DNA of 64,000 nucleotides from the NCBI RefSeq assembly GCF_046630445.1, contig NC_092337.1, positions 193,661,001 through 193,725,000 of the forward strand, in the 5' to 3' direction. Source of the stretch: Rutidosis leptorrhynchoides. Taxonomy: Eukaryota; Streptophyta; Magnoliopsida; Asterales; Asteraceae. The notes beneath the pieces are model-generated. The model saw nothing but the letters and a program-made list of their open reading frames with translations. It ran no database searches and was not told the DNA's origin. Positions 11,720 to 24,471 of the stretch are shown here, piece after piece. The translations under genes and the position numbers were made by a program. Each line of letters begins with the position of its first letter. Positions within the stretch are counted from its first letter, which is position 1.

Positions 11720-13109
11720 TGTAGGATTAATGTGCAAGGTACAACATATAACTATATGGCTAACTTCATTTGAGCCTTCGGGGTCACACACATATACACC
11801 GAGACGTCAAATAAAATATATATATATATATATAATGTATATATATTACTCAAGTAACAAAATAGTAAATCGAAATTAATTAATTTACTATTCACATGAA
11901 AGTGATATGATAGAAATTATTAATTATAAGTTACATAACATACCCCTAAAGTATTTGAGAAATACGACTTTTTAAAAACTAAATCAAAAGAAATGGATTT
12001 TGGAAATGAAAATATAGATAGAAACAAAATAACTTTGTACGCGTTTTGTTTTACGGACTTCACAATTCAATATTTACTTTTACACATATTATAAATATAA
12101 GCATTGATTGATTTTTTGAGAGTGTGTGAGCAAGGTTGAAAAAGACGCGAGACGGGGCAGAAACGGTAGCGACCTCAAAACATCGCAACAAAAAAATGGG
12201 GTCGAGACGGGGTCGAAACGGATGTTGACTAATGTTGACTTTTATATATATAAATATATATTTACACATATTTTAGAGCTAAAAAAACTTCGTTGACAAG
12301 TTTGTACCTATAATTGCTATTAGCGTTAATACAATACAAAATGGAATACTAAACTAAGTCAATTTTGATTGATTTGACCGACTTATGACCGACTTATGAC
12401 CGATTTTAACAGAATTTCAGACTTTTGACCGGCGTTGACCCAATTTTTCTTGCATTTGACATGACTTTTGACAGTTGACCGGCTTATAAGAAAACGGGAC
12501 GAGTTCGAAACGGTTTACTCACCAAAACGCCGCAACGGGCGTCGCAACAGACGGAACGGACGCCGTTTACAACAGTGTGTGTGAGTCACTAGAAAACTAA
12601 AGAAAGAAAACCATCTCTTTTGATTCCTTTTGAAAATAATACGGAGTGATTTTATGAAGTCCTTTTGTTAGTTGACACAAAAGAACAAAAGGCATAGTAC
12701 AATTTTTGTTTTCATTTTGAAAAATCACCTGCAGGGAGTATCAATGTTTTATTATAATAATATGATTATTATAATATGTTACTTGGGGTTTGGACTAACA
12801 TCCGTTGACGTTGCTTGAAAGTGTAGTGTGGACTATCCTAAGAGACGGTCATATTTTTGATCGTATGTTTCTCTCCTTCAATCAGTTTCTTCAAGAAAGG
12901 TATATCGTTTACTCACTTTGTGAATTACGTATTTTGACAATTATTAGTGGTGTAACTGAATCTTTGGGATCGTTAATCATGTGCATGTTTTATTAAAATT
13001 AAATATATGAATATTTAATTTTGTAAATGGTTTATAAAATAATAATTGATTATTATTTTAACTATCCGCTGCGTTTATCTGATTTAAAAGTACACACGAT
13101 TTTCCAACA
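11720..13109 (+). repeat. Copia 3' LTR with hAT insertion
   Basis: Starts TGTAGGATTAATGTGC after a polypurine tract and ends CGATTTTCCAACA at 13109. Its TG...CA ends, and position after copia pol and a PPT, make it the 3' LTR of the element whose RNase H lies at 2300-3075. Net length is about 935 bp without the hAT insert at 12131-12577. No 5' LTR partner lies in the window, so the borders are inferred. Confidence 0.6.
12131..12577. mobile_element. Non-autonomous hAT-type DNA transposon
   Basis: A 447-bp insert in the copia LTR. It has short imperfect terminal inverted repeats (left CAAGGTTGAAAA; right end reads CACTGTTGTAAA on the other strand) and a perfect 8-bp target duplication TGTGTGAG at 12123-12130 and 12578-12585. 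An 8-bp duplication with CA.TGTTG-like ends is typical of hAT elements. The subterminal parts are rich in GACGGGG/CGGGACG motifs and the middle in GTTGAC/TTGACC repeats. No transposase is encoded. Confidence 0.82.
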
Positions 13110-13129
13110 ATTTATACCCTAAAGCAATG

Positions 13130-15945
13130 ACAAACCATGATTCTTATTTTTGATACAAGCTTTGGACGAAATAAAGATGATTATCTTTTAGCGATAATCT
13201 TCGACTTACAAACTTTACAAATGATGATAACAACACTATTTCTAGCATATTTTACAACACAAGTTCTTGGATATGCAGTCTTATTTTTGACACAAATATA
13301 CGTACGCAAGATCCTGCTCAAATTCAACATAATGCAGCGGAAGCTTTTAGAAATCACCTGAGAATAGACATGTTTTAAAAGGTCAACATAAAGTTGGTGA
13401 GATATAGGTTTAGTGCCGGCAGCAATATATATATAGACCACAAGATTTCGTATATAAACAGTTTAATAAAAATATTCTAAGTGGTTGAGCACTTGGTAAC
13501 CATACTTAACATTTAATCACGTCGCATATTCCCTTTATTATGAAATCTTACTACACCGTACCAAGTGTAGTCACAAAACGAAGTACTGTGCAACCGTTGA
13601 ATACTGGTCGTCCAGTCCGGTTGGGGTTGTCAGGCCCGATAGATCTATCAACAGGATTCGCGTTTACAATACCGCTGTAAATAACAGTTACCAAGCTACA
13701 GGGAATATGCCAGTGGTACAACTCAACGTAGAATATATTTTTCAGTTACTTGTGTCCATAACGTAAAACATAAAATACATGTATTCTCATCCCGAAATAC
13801 TTAGAGTTTAAAAGTGGGACTATATACTCACTTTCGTCTTGAAGATATATATATATAATTTGACTTGGTCTCCGGTTGATATCACGAACCTATCCATATA
13901 TAATATATCAATACCTTTTCTTTTTAAACAAACGTCACATATATATACTTGTTATACTTTTAATACTTTGAATAATTCCTTAGTCCGTAGTTAGCAGTTC
14001 GTTGTTAGTAATTCAATTTTAATGGTTCATTTTTAGATGTTTAATATACCCGCAATGAAATAAATAAAACCCCCAACGAAATAAATAAAACCCCATCGTA
14101 TATGTATTGGTCGAGATTAATCTTGACCCACGGTACCGGTGTTGTCAAATGACGTGTTGCGTACATAAAGTACCGGTGTTGTCAAATGACGTGTTGCGTA
14201 CAATCATGGGATCTTATGATTAATCTTCTCGTATTGTTTACGGGTGATCCTGAACCATATAAAATTAAATTATGAGTACATATATATAAAATATCATGTT
14301 ATTTTAAAAAGATGTGATTTATTTAATTTTCTCCAATTATTTTCGTAGCTAAACTAGTCTTAGATATCCGATCTCGTTTTGGTCATAGTTTCTTCGTTAC
14401 AACTCCGTTTTCGTTGGTTCAACTTGCCACTTCCTTGGATCGAGTCCCTCTTTAAGACTATGAACTGTAAATACCTTAGTTTGTATTCGAAATCACAGGT
14501 CATAGGTCAAACTTTAGTGAAACTTATGAAGTTAATCATTTTCCATCATGTAAACAACCTTAAATGATTATTTTTCTAAAAATACTTATACTTTGAGTTA
14601 AATCATGAAATTTTTATGTGTTAACATATTCATAAGAAATATCATTTTTCCAGAATATAAATCTCCAATTCAAAGTTCAAGATGGTTTTTAATTATCCAA
14701 CCCAAAACAGCCCCTGGTTGCACTCCGACGTCGTAAAAACAGTTTTTAAGGTGTTCTTTGAAAAACCAAGTTATACCTTGTTAAATTAGCATATATTTAA
14801 GTTATATTACAGGTCTTGAAGTATTTTAAAAGTTAAGTTAGAAGGATCTATTTAGTTTGCAAACAAGTTTGAAAACATTCAAACTATGTTCTTGTTGTTA
14901 AATTTTTATACCACAAAATAAGATAGCTATATATATATGAATCGAATAAGGTTATGAACAAGATTACTACCTCAAGTTACTTGGACAAGGCTACTGGAAA
15001 ATATAATAAATAATCTTGGGATAAAATATTGGTGGAGTGGGATTGAAAGGTTGGAAGTAAACTTGTATTCTTGAAAGGATTATTGAAGTGTTCTTGTATG
15101 GTTTTTCTTATGATGATTAAGGGTTGTTTTTGAAGCTAAATGATGGGGAAAATGCTTGGAGATGATCAAGTATGAAGTTAAGAGTATTTTGAGAGAGAAA
15201 TGGGAGTGTAAGTATGAGAAAATGGGGTGAAGAAATGGTGTGCATGCATAAAAACGTTTTTAGGTTATAAAGGAAAAAAAAGATACCTAACTTTGTTTTC
15301 TTGCTAAATAATTCATGCTACTTGACAAATGGTTGGTTCCACATGTTTCTTAATCATTTAAGGCTGCTAAGGAGCAGATTTTTATTGGTATATACCAATA
15401 GTAAATACATCTAGAAGCTGCGTATGATACGGGTACATATACCCTAGATATACGTGTAGAAATCTTTGAGAAAACGGAACGAGGATTCAAATATAGCTAT
15501 CTTTTGTAAATATACTTATATTGTTTTATGTATGTAAGCCCTTTAAAAGTGATAAAATACATATCTATACGATGCATGTATAAGTATTATAGGTTATAAG
15601 TATTTATGTCGAAGAACGTTACGTATAGTTATCGTTTTGAAAACTTAAGTTAGTAGTTTCAAAATATACTTATAACTCATTGTTATTAGTACCCAATGAG
15701 ATGTTAAACATCCTTAGATCATGTTAAATATATATAAATACATATATATACATAAACGTATAATTATCGTATGTTATATAGTTCGTGATATCATCGGTCA
15801 AATTGGACGGTCAAACGTTGTGTAAAACTCTTTTCAAAAACATAAATCTCAACAATTTAGATTGCTTATCATGTTGGTAAGGTTTAATTTATGTAAATAT
15901 TAATCTTATAAGTATAAATTGATCGAAAAAGTCCGGGTCATTACA
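13130..15945 (-). repeat. 3' LTR of Tekay-like element (3'-truncated)
   Basis: Nearly identical to 21547-24365. Its start (minus strand) is TGTAATGACCCGGAC at 15945. The match stops at 13130, while the 5' LTR continues a further ~114 bp to 21433, so the LTR end and its flank are lost here. Confidence 0.93.
14051..14202. repeat. Short tandem duplications in the LTR
   Basis: Two local duplications: an A-rich unit (AATGAAATAAATAAAACCCC / AACGAAATAAATAAAACCCC) near 14053-14096, and a 32-bp unit starting TACCGGTGTTGTC at 14134 and again at 14171 (period 37). Both recur in the other LTR at about 22470-22622. Confidence 0.85.
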
Positions 15946-15960
15946 GTACCTACCCGTTAA
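15946..15960 (-). other. Polypurine tract region of Tekay-like element
   Basis: On the minus strand TTAACGGGTAGGTAC lies directly before the TGTAATGACCC start of the 3' LTR, the plus-strand primer position. The same 15 bases recur at 20581-20595. Confidence 0.7.
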
Positions 15961-15992
15961 ATAAATTTCGTCCCGAAATTTTAAAATCGTAC

Positions 15993-18900
15993 CTATTTTG
16001 CGTCATTGGGAAACAAATGCAGGTATTTTTGTTTCATTTGATCCTCTCACTCCCAAGTAAACTCGGGACCTCTTCGTGCATTCCAACGAACTTTAACGAT
16101 CGGTATGTTGCTCTGCTTGAGCCGTTTAACTTCACGATCCATGATCTCGATTGGTTTTTCTATGAATTGTAGTTTCTCGTCAACTTGAATTTCTTCAAGA
16201 GGAATGGTGAGGTCTTCCTTTGCAAGACACTTCTTAAGGTTCGAGACGTGAAATGTATTATGTACTCCGGCGAGTTGTTGCGGTAACTCGAGTCGATAAG
16301 CTACCGGTCCAATGCGTTCGATGATCTTGAACGGGCCTACATATCTTGGGTTCAGTTTACCTCTTTTACCGAAACGTATTACACCTTTCCAAGGTGACAC
16401 CTTTAGCATAACCATGTCACCGATCTGAAACTCTAATGGTTTCCTTCAGACATCGGCGTAGCTCTTTTGGCGACTACGGGCTGTTTTCAATCTCTCCTTG
16501 ATTTGTACTATCTTTTCAGTAGTTTCATGTATGATCTCGGGACCAGTTAATTGTCGATCTCCTACTTCATTCCAACAGATAGGAGATCTACACTTCCTTC
16601 CGTACAATGCTTCGAATGGCGCAGCTTTAATGCTCGCATGATAACTATTATTATACGAGAATTCTGCTAATGGTAAATATTTATCCCATCCGTTTCCAAA
16701 ATCGATCACACATGCCCTGAGCATGTCTTCAAGAGTATGAATTGTTCTTTCACTCTGCCCGTCGGTTTGCGGATGATATGCGGTGCTCATATCCAAACGA
16801 GTTCCTAGGGCCTCCTGTAGTGATTGCCAGAACTTTGAGGTAAATCTACTATCACGATCAGATATAATGGAAATAGGTATTCCATGCCTTGAAACAATTT
16901 CCTTTATATACAATCGTAATAGTTTCTCCATTCTATCCGTTTCCTTTATAGGCAAGAAATGTGCAGACTTGGTGAGACGATCAACAATCACCCAAATGGT
17001 GTCGTATCCCCAGGCAGTCTTTGGTAACTTCGTGATGAAATCCATGGTAATACCGTCCCATTTCCATTCTGGAATTTCTGGTTGTTGAAGTAACCCTGAT
17101 GGCTTCTGGTGTTCTGCTTTGACTTTGGAACAAGTTAAACATTTCCCAACATATGTTGCAACGTCTGTCTTCAAATTAGGCCACCAATAATGCGTCTTAA
17201 GATCTTGGTACATCTTTCCAACTCCAGGATGTATCGAATATCTTGTCTTATGTGCCTCGTTCAATATCAACTTCCTTAATCCACCCAACTTCGGTACCCA
17301 AATACGATTTGCAAAATATCGAATTCCATCTTCCCGCATAACGAGTTGCTTCTCATACTTCTTCATTATTTCATTTCCTATATTTTCTTTAGTAAGTGCT
17401 TCTCGTTGAACTTCTTTGATTTGTGAGTTGAGATTCATGCGAATTTTTATGTTCATCGCTCGTACTCGAATTGGTTCTCGTTCCTTTCTGCTTAGAGCGT
17501 CGGCCACCACGTTCGCTTTCCCGGGATGATAACGAATTTCACAATCATAGTCATTTATTAACTCAACCCACCTACGTTGCCTCATGTTCAGCTGTTTTTG
17601 ATCAAAAATATGTTGAAGGCTTTTATGATCAGTAAACACAGTGCATTTAACCCCATACAAGTAGTGTCTCCATATCTTCAATGCAAACACGACTGCTCCC
17701 AGTTCTAGATCATGCGTCGTATAATTCCGCTCGTGAATCTTTAATTGTCGGGATGCGTATGCAATAACTTTCTTCCGTTGCATAAGAACGCAACCAAAAC
17801 CTTGTCGCGAAGCGTCACAATATATTTCAAAATCATCGTTCCCTTCTGGTAACGATAAAATAGGCGCCGTAGTTAACTTCTTCTTTAGTAATTGAAATGC
17901 ACTCTCCTGCTCAGAAGTCCATTCATATTTCTTCCCTTTTTGCGTTAACGCTGTCAACGGCTTAGCTATTCGGGAAAAATCTTGAATAAACCTTCTATAA
18001 TAACCGGCTAAACCCAAAAATTGGCGTATCTGCGTTGGTGTCTTAGGAGTCTCCCATTTTTCAATGGCTTCAATTTTTGCTGGATCAACCTGAATTCCTT
18101 TGCTACTAACAACGTGGCCAAGAAATTTCACTTCTTTCAACCAGAAAGCACACTTAAAAAATTTAGCGTATAGCTGTTCTTTTCTCAACAACTCTAATAT
18201 CAACCTTAAATGCTGCTCATGCTCTTGCTCACTCTTGGAATAGATAAGAATGTCATCAATGAAAACGATAACAAACTTATCTAAATACGGACTACAAACT
18301 CGATTCATGAGGTCCATGAATACAGCTGGCGCATTCGTCAATCCAAACGGCATGACCAAAAATTCGTAATGACCATAACGTGTCCGAAAAGCAGTTTTCG
18401 GAATGTCCTCTTCTTTGACACGTAGTTGATGATAGCCCGATCTTAGGTCGATTTTCGAATAAACACATGATCCCTGGAGTTGATCAAATAAGTCGTCAAT
18501 TCTCGGTAGTGGATACCGATTTTTGATAGTTAACTTATTTAATTCACGATAATCTATACACATCCTAAAAGATCCATCTTTCTTTTTAACAAATAGAATC
18601 GGAGCTCCCCACGGTGAAGTACTTGGTCGTATGAATCCATGATCCAGTAATTCTTTTAACTGACTCTGAAGTTCTTTTAACTCGGACGGTGCAAGTCTAT
18701 ATGGAGCACGAGCCACTGGTGCAGCTCCTGGTACTAAATCTATTTGAAATTCTACAGATCTAAATGGAGGTAATCCCGGCAACTCTTCCGGAAAGACTTC
18801 AGGAAAATCTCTTGCCACAGGCACGTCATTGATTCTCTTCACTTTTTCCTTCGTTTCGACTTTATTAACATGTGCTAAGATAGCATAGCACCCTTTCTTC

Positions 18901-20423
18901 AAGCACTTTTGAGCTTTCAAATAACTAATGAGTTTTAGCTTTGAGTTACCCTTCTCTCCATAAATCATCACCGGCATTCTATCCTTACAAGGAATGCGAA
19001 TTGCCTTCTTGGCACACACAACTTCAGCTCCTACTTTGGACATCCAGTCCATGCCGACTATTACATCAAAACTTCCTAATTCTACGGGTATTAAGTCAAT
19101 TTTAAACGTTTCTCCGACTAAATTTATTTTACAATCACGGCAAATTTTATCGGCTTTAATTAGTTTACCATTAGCTAACTCAATCATGTACTTAGCATCT
19201 AGAGGTAATGATGAACAATTCAATTTAGCGTGAAAGTCTCTACACACGTAACTTCTATCGGCACCAGTATCAAATATAATAGATGCGGATAAGTTATTAA
19301 TGGTAAACGTACCCGTAACAAGCTCCGGGTCTTCACACGCCTCTCTAGCATTAATAACAAATGCTCTTCCACGTGCAGATCCATTATTCTTCTCTGGATT
19401 CGGACACTGGCTCTTATAGTGACCTTGTTTTCCACACCCATAACAAGTAATGGTAGCCAAAGCAGTTCTATTTGCATTGGTGGCAGGAGTCTTGGTACCA
19501 TTTGTATTTGTAACGAGAGCCCTACAATCTTCAGCAAGATGACCCTTTCGATTACATTTGTTGCATACCACATTACAGTAGCCAGAGTGATGTTTGTGGC
19601 ATCGGTTGCATAAAGGATTTTGTCCTTTGTAACCAAAGCTTGAACCACTACCTGCACCTTGCATGGTTTCTTGTTTCTTAAAAGATTGTTGTTGGTTACC
19701 TCGATCATAATTTCCATTCCACTTTCTTTTGTTACCTGATACCTTCACATCAGTATTGGATGCTTTCTTATCCATGATGACCTGATCCATTAGCTCGTTT
19801 GCCATGGTTATAGCTTCATGAATTGTCTTAGGTTTCGATGCTGTAACGTTTGCCTTGACCTTTTTGGGCAAACCATCTTTGTACATTTCAATCTTCTGTT
19901 CTTCGGTTGGAACCAATTCAGGACATAGCAAAACTAATTCTATGAATCGCTGATTGTAGTTGGTGATTTCAGTACCAACAACCTTCAGGCTTCGTAATTC
20001 ATCTTCCAACTTCCTAACCTCGTTCCTTGGACAATACTCGTTGATTAACATTGTTTTGAATTCTTCCCAAGGAGTATCATAAGCTACATCTCCTCCTACA
20101 GCCTTCACATAATTTTTCCACCACGTGAGTGCACTATCTTGTAAAGTGCACGATGCATACTTGGTCATGTCCTTTTCAACACAACCACTTATTTTAAACA
20201 CAGTCTCCATCTTTTCTATCCACCGGGTTAAACCGATCGGTCCTTCTGTTCCACTGAATGATGAGGGCTTGCAAGCTTGAAAAGTTTTGTAAGTGCACCC
20301 CACACGAGGATTTGGGTTAACTGCAGCACCTCTTGCAGCCTCGACCCATAACATTCTGTCGTTCACTCGCTGATTGATGAGTTCCTGGATTTCTTGTTCC
20401 GTCATTCGGTTCAATCGCGCCAT
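15993..20423 (-). pseudogene. Tekay-like gag-pol polyprotein, two stops
   Basis: One frame from ATG 20423 to a TAG at 15993-15995, interrupted by TGA at 16446-16448 and 16047-16049. Gag about residues 1-345 has three zinc-knuckle-like motifs (272-283, 287-300, 327-340). Protease DTGA is at 385-388. RT has D659 and FIDD at 721-724. RNase H has D870, E907, D932 and D975. Integrase has a zinc site H1058/H1065/C1095/C1098 and D1128, D1189, E1225 (35 residues between the last two). After the first stop the frame continues with the GPF/Y-type block ([17 protein letters not shown]) and ends with [14 protein letters not shown], a degenerate chromodomain as in Tekay/Del. Both stops sit where the family normally has Arg (CGA to TGA, inferred from family memory). 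All catalytic residues remain, so the copy is barely decayed; without readthrough it would lack the chromodomain end. Confidence 0.93.
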
Positions 20424-20580
20424 ATTCTTCTATAAGAATGAAAAGAAAATAATTATTCACATGGAATATTATAGATGTAGTGTATATTTACAGTACATTA
20501 TAGCTTATTAATAATATGAACCAGGTATTATTATAAAAGCCTTTTCTTCTTATTACCGTTTTATAATTATATCTAGGGTA

Positions 20581-20595
20581 GTACCTACCCGTTAA
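20581..20595 (-). repeat. Second copy of the polypurine-tract sequence
   Basis: The 15 bases GTACCTACCCGTTAA (plus strand) are identical to 15946-15960, but lie in the leader between the acidic ORF and gag. See findings. Confidence 0.85.
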
Positions 20596-20791
20596 TGTCC
20601 ATACTTAATAGCTTAGTACAGAATCAATTACTACCATCTAAATAATACTTAACCATGGAAAATTATTGCATTTCACACTTCACTATTTTACATATGCTTA
20701 TCTTACATCGAACATTAAGCAAACCACACTAATAATATTATACAAAACATTATATGATCCCATGGTTTAATATGGCAGCGCATCGTTTGGT

Positions 20792-21244
20792 CTATTTTCT
20801 AGGACGTTTTGGTTCAAAGAATCGCTTAACGCTTATCCTGGCTGTCTGCCTATATTTTGGCTGTGGGACTGAAGAACTGGATGCCGGGATAGAACGAATA
20901 GGAATAGCGGGAATAGGGGTAGTAGTGTCTAGTGGAGTTGGTGCCACATCATCCTTACTAAACTCGGGATTTGAATTTTCTAATTCATTAGCCTTTCGTT
21001 TCTTTCCTAGTTCGAACTCGTCTTTTGTAATTTCCTGTATTTCTTCCTCGGGTTCACTTTCCTCCTCGGGTTCACTTTCCTCCTCGGGTTCACTTTCCGG
21101 GTTCTCTATAGTCGGTTCATCCGGAATTTGTGAGTCTTCCCCAAAGATATTATTTTCGTCATCGGATAGGTTAATGACTGGAACACCATCTGAAGATTCT
21201 GGTTCGGAGTCGCTGAATGTGATGACAAGTTTTGAGCCCGACAT
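20792..21244 (-). CDS. Acidic ORF upstream of gag in Tekay-like element
   Basis: An intact 150-codon frame in the same direction as gag-pol, 368 bp upstream of the gag ATG and about 175 bp inside the primer site. The product is strongly acidic in its N-terminal half, with a threefold SEPEEE repeat near residues 52-68, and serine/proline-rich later. Basic clusters KKRK (about residue 80) and the C-terminal EPKRPRK look like nuclear localisation signals. It has no transmembrane segment, zinc finger or recognised domain. I do not recognise the protein. Its position makes it either an accessory protein or a translation-modulating upstream ORF. The frame is uninterrupted although gag-pol has stops. 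Confidence 0.6.
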   Translation of the reverse strand: MSGSKLVITFSDSEPESSDGVPVINLSDDENNIFGEDSQIPDEPTIENPESEPEEESEPEEESEPEEEIQEITKDEFELGKKRKANELENSNPEFSKDDVAPTPLDTTTPIPAIPIRSIPASSSSVPQPKYRQTARISVKRFFEPKRPRK

Positions 21245-21418
21245 CTATCACACAACAACTAACCCATTAGTACTACATAATATTTACATATAAATTTTAA
21301 CCAACAATGATAAGCAATGGTTTTTAAATCAGACCCGGTCAAAGTCCAGACTTACTAATGTATCCTAACGACTTATCGGTTAGACACACTAATGCAAACC
21401 TGGTTCGCTAAGACCACC

Positions 21419-21430
21419 GCTCTGATACCA
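21419..21430 (-). other. Primer binding site, initiator-Met type
   Basis: On the minus strand TGGTATCAGAGC, the complement of the initiator tRNA-Met 3' end, two bases inside the 5' LTR end. Confidence 0.85.
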
Positions 21431-21432
21431 CA

Positions 21433-24365
21433 TGTCATAACCCGTCCTTAACCGTAAGAACGTGTTAGATAACGTATGATTTCATTGCGAGGTATTGACC
21501 TCTATATGCGACATTTTTAAAAGAAAAACTGCATATATTATACATTACAAACCATGATTCTTATTTTTGATACAAGCTTTGGACGAAATAAAGATGATTA
21601 TCTTTTAGCGATAATCTTCGACTTACAAACTTTACAAATGATGATAACAACACGATTTCTAGCATATTTTACAACACAAGTTCTTGGATATGCAGTCTTA
21701 TTTTTGACACAAATATGCGTACGCAAGATCCTGCTCAAATTCAACATAATGCAGCGGAAGCTTTTAGAAATCACCTGAGAATAGACATGTTTTAAAAGGT
21801 CAACATAAAGTTGGTGAGATATAGGTTTAGTGCCGGCAGCAATATATATATATACCACAAGATTTCGTATATAAACAGTTTAATAAAAATATTCTAAGTG
21901 GTTGAGCACTTGGTAACCATACTTAACATTTAATCACGTCGTATATTCCCTTTATTATGAAATCTTACTACACCGTACCAAGTGTAGTCACAAAACGAAG
22001 TACTGTGCAACCGTTGAATACTGGTCGTCCAGTCCGGTTGGGGTTGTCAGGCCCGATAGATCTATCAACAGGATTCGCGTTTACAATACCGCTGTAAATA
22101 ACAGTTACCAAGCTACAGGGAAGTATGCCAGTGGTACAACTCAACGTAGAATATATTTTTCAGTTACTTGTGTCCATAACGTAAAACATAAAATACATGT
22201 ATTCTCATCCCGAAATACTTAGAGTTTAAAAGTGGGACTATATACTCACTTTCGTCTTGAAGATATATATATATATAATTTGACTTGGTCTCCGGTTGAT
22301 ATCACGAACCTATCCATATATAATATATCAATACCTTTTCTTTTTAAACAAACGTCACATATATATACTTGTTATACTTTTAATACTTTGAATAATTCCT
22401 TAGTCCGTAGTTAGCAGTTCGTTGTTAGTAATTCAATTTTAATGGTTCATTTTTAGATGTTTAATATACCCGCAATGAAATAAATAAAACCCCCAACGAA
22501 ATAAATAAAACCCCATCGTATATGTATTGGTCGAGATTAATCTTGACCCACGGTACCGGTGTTGTCAAATGACGTGTTGCGTACATAAAGTACCAGTGTT
22601 GTCAAATGACGTGTTGCGTACAATCATGGGATCTTATGATTAATCTTCTCGTATTGTTTACGGGTGATCCTGAACCATATAAAATTAAATTATGAGTACA
22701 TATATATAAAATATCATGTTATTTTAAAAAGATGTGATTTATTTAATTTTCTCCAATTATTTTCGTAGCTAAACTAGTCTTAGATATCCGATCTCGTTTT
22801 GGTCATAGTTTCTTCGTTACAACTCCGTTTTCGTTGGTTCAACTTGCCACTTCCTTGGATCGAGTCCCTCTTTAAGACTATGAACTGTAAATACCTTAGT
22901 TTGTATTCGAAATCACAGGTCATAGGTCAAACTTTAGTGAAACTTATGAAGTTAATCATTTTCCATCATGTAAACAACCTTAAATGATTATTTTTCTAAA
23001 AATACTTATACTTTGAGTTAAATCATGAAATTTTTATGTGTTAACATATTCATAAGAAATATCATTTTTCCAGAATATAAACCTCCAATTCAAAGTTCAA
23101 GATGGTTTTTAATTATCCAACCCAAAACAGCCCCCGGTTGCACTCCGACGTCGTAAAAACAGTTTTTAAGGTGTTCTTTGAAAAACCAAGTTATACCTTG
23201 TTAAATTAGCATATATTTAAGTTATATTACAGGTCTTGAAGTATTTTAAAAGTTAAGTTAGAAGGATCTATTTAGTTTGCAAACAAGTTTGAAAACATTC
23301 AAACTATGTTCTTGTTGTTAAATTTTTATACCACAAAATAAGATAGCTATATATATATGAATCGAATAAGGTTATGAACAAGATTACTACCTCAAGTTAC
23401 TTGGACAAGGCTACTGGAAAATATAATAAATAATCTTGGGATAAAAGATTGGTGGAGTGGGATTGAAAGGTTGGAAGTAAACTTGTATTCTTGAAAGGAT
23501 TATTGAAGTGTTCTTGTATGGTTTTTCTTATGATGATTAAGGGTTGTTTTTGAAGCTAAATGATGGGGAAAATGCTTGGAGATGATCAAGTATGAAGTTA
23601 AGAGTATTTTGAGAGAGAAATGGGAGTGTAAGTATGAGAAAATGGGGTGAAGAAATAGTGTGCATGCATAAAAACGTTTTTAGGTTATAAAGGAAAAAAA
23701 AGATACCTAACTTTGTTTTCTTGCTAAATAATTCATGCTACTTGACAAATGGTTGGTTCTACATGTTTCTTAATCATTTAAGGCTGCTAAGGAGCAGATT
23801 TTTATTGGTATATACCAATAGTAAATACATCTAGAAGCTGCGTATGATACGGGTACATATACCCTAGATATACGTGTAGAAATCTTTGAGAAAACGGAAC
23901 GAGGATTCAAATATAGCTATCTTTTGTAAATATACTTATATTGTTTTATGTATGTAAGCCCTTTAAAAGTGATAAAATACATATCTATACGATGCATGTA
24001 TAAGTATTATAGGTTATAAGTATTTATGTCGAAGAACGTTACGTATAGTTATCGTTTTGAAAACTTAAGTTAGTAGTTTCAAAATATACTTATAACTCAT
24101 TGTTATTAGTACCCAATGAGATGTTAAACATCCTTAGATCATGTTAAATATATATAAATACATATATATACATAAACGTATAATTATCGTATGTTATATA
24201 GTTCGTGATATCATCGGTCAAATTGGACGGTCAAACGTTGTGTAAAACTCTTTTCAAAAACATAAATCTCAACAATTTAGATTGCTTATCATGTTGGTAA
24301 GGTTTAATTTATGTAAATATTAATCTTATAAGTATAAATTGATCGAAAAAGTCCGGGTCATTACA
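21433..24365 (-). repeat. 5' LTR of Tekay-like element
   Basis: A 2933-bp LTR. On the minus strand it begins TGTAATGACCCG and ends CGGGTTATGACA, so its tips form a short imperfect inverted repeat. All but the last 114 bp matches 13130-15945. Confidence 0.9.
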
Positions 24366-24471
24366 TGATCCGAAAACCGTTTTTCAATTTCGGTTTGGGT
24401 TTTTTTCGGTTTGGTTTCGGTTTGATTTTCGGGTTCCACGGTTTCAAACCAAATACTGAACACCCCTAATA
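24366..24471. mobile_element. End of a hAT-like element, truncated
   Basis: CGGTTT-rich subterminal repeats followed by ACTGAACACCCCTA. Read on the other strand, TAGGGGTGTTCAGT is a common plant hAT-type terminus. The rest is cut off by the Tekay-like element to the left. Confidence 0.45.

Larger units (their letters stand above)
13130..24365 (-). mobile_element. Tekay-like chromovirus (Ty3/gypsy)
   Basis: An 11.2-kb element read right to left. Order: 5' LTR (24365 down to 21433), initiator-Met primer site, acidic ORF, gag-pol with a chromodomain-like end, polypurine tract, 3' LTR (15945 down to 13130). The LTRs differ at only a few visible sites, so insertion was recent. The final ~114 bp of the 3' LTR is missing and no target duplication can be identified. 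On the right the element abuts the end of a hAT-like element, on the left a short unassigned stretch after the copia LTR. Confidence 0.9.

Noticed and set aside
20754..21293. 179-codon plus-strand frame rich in Ser/Gly
   Set aside because: It is the antisense shadow of the acidic ORF; the Ser repeats mirror the SEPEEE repeats.
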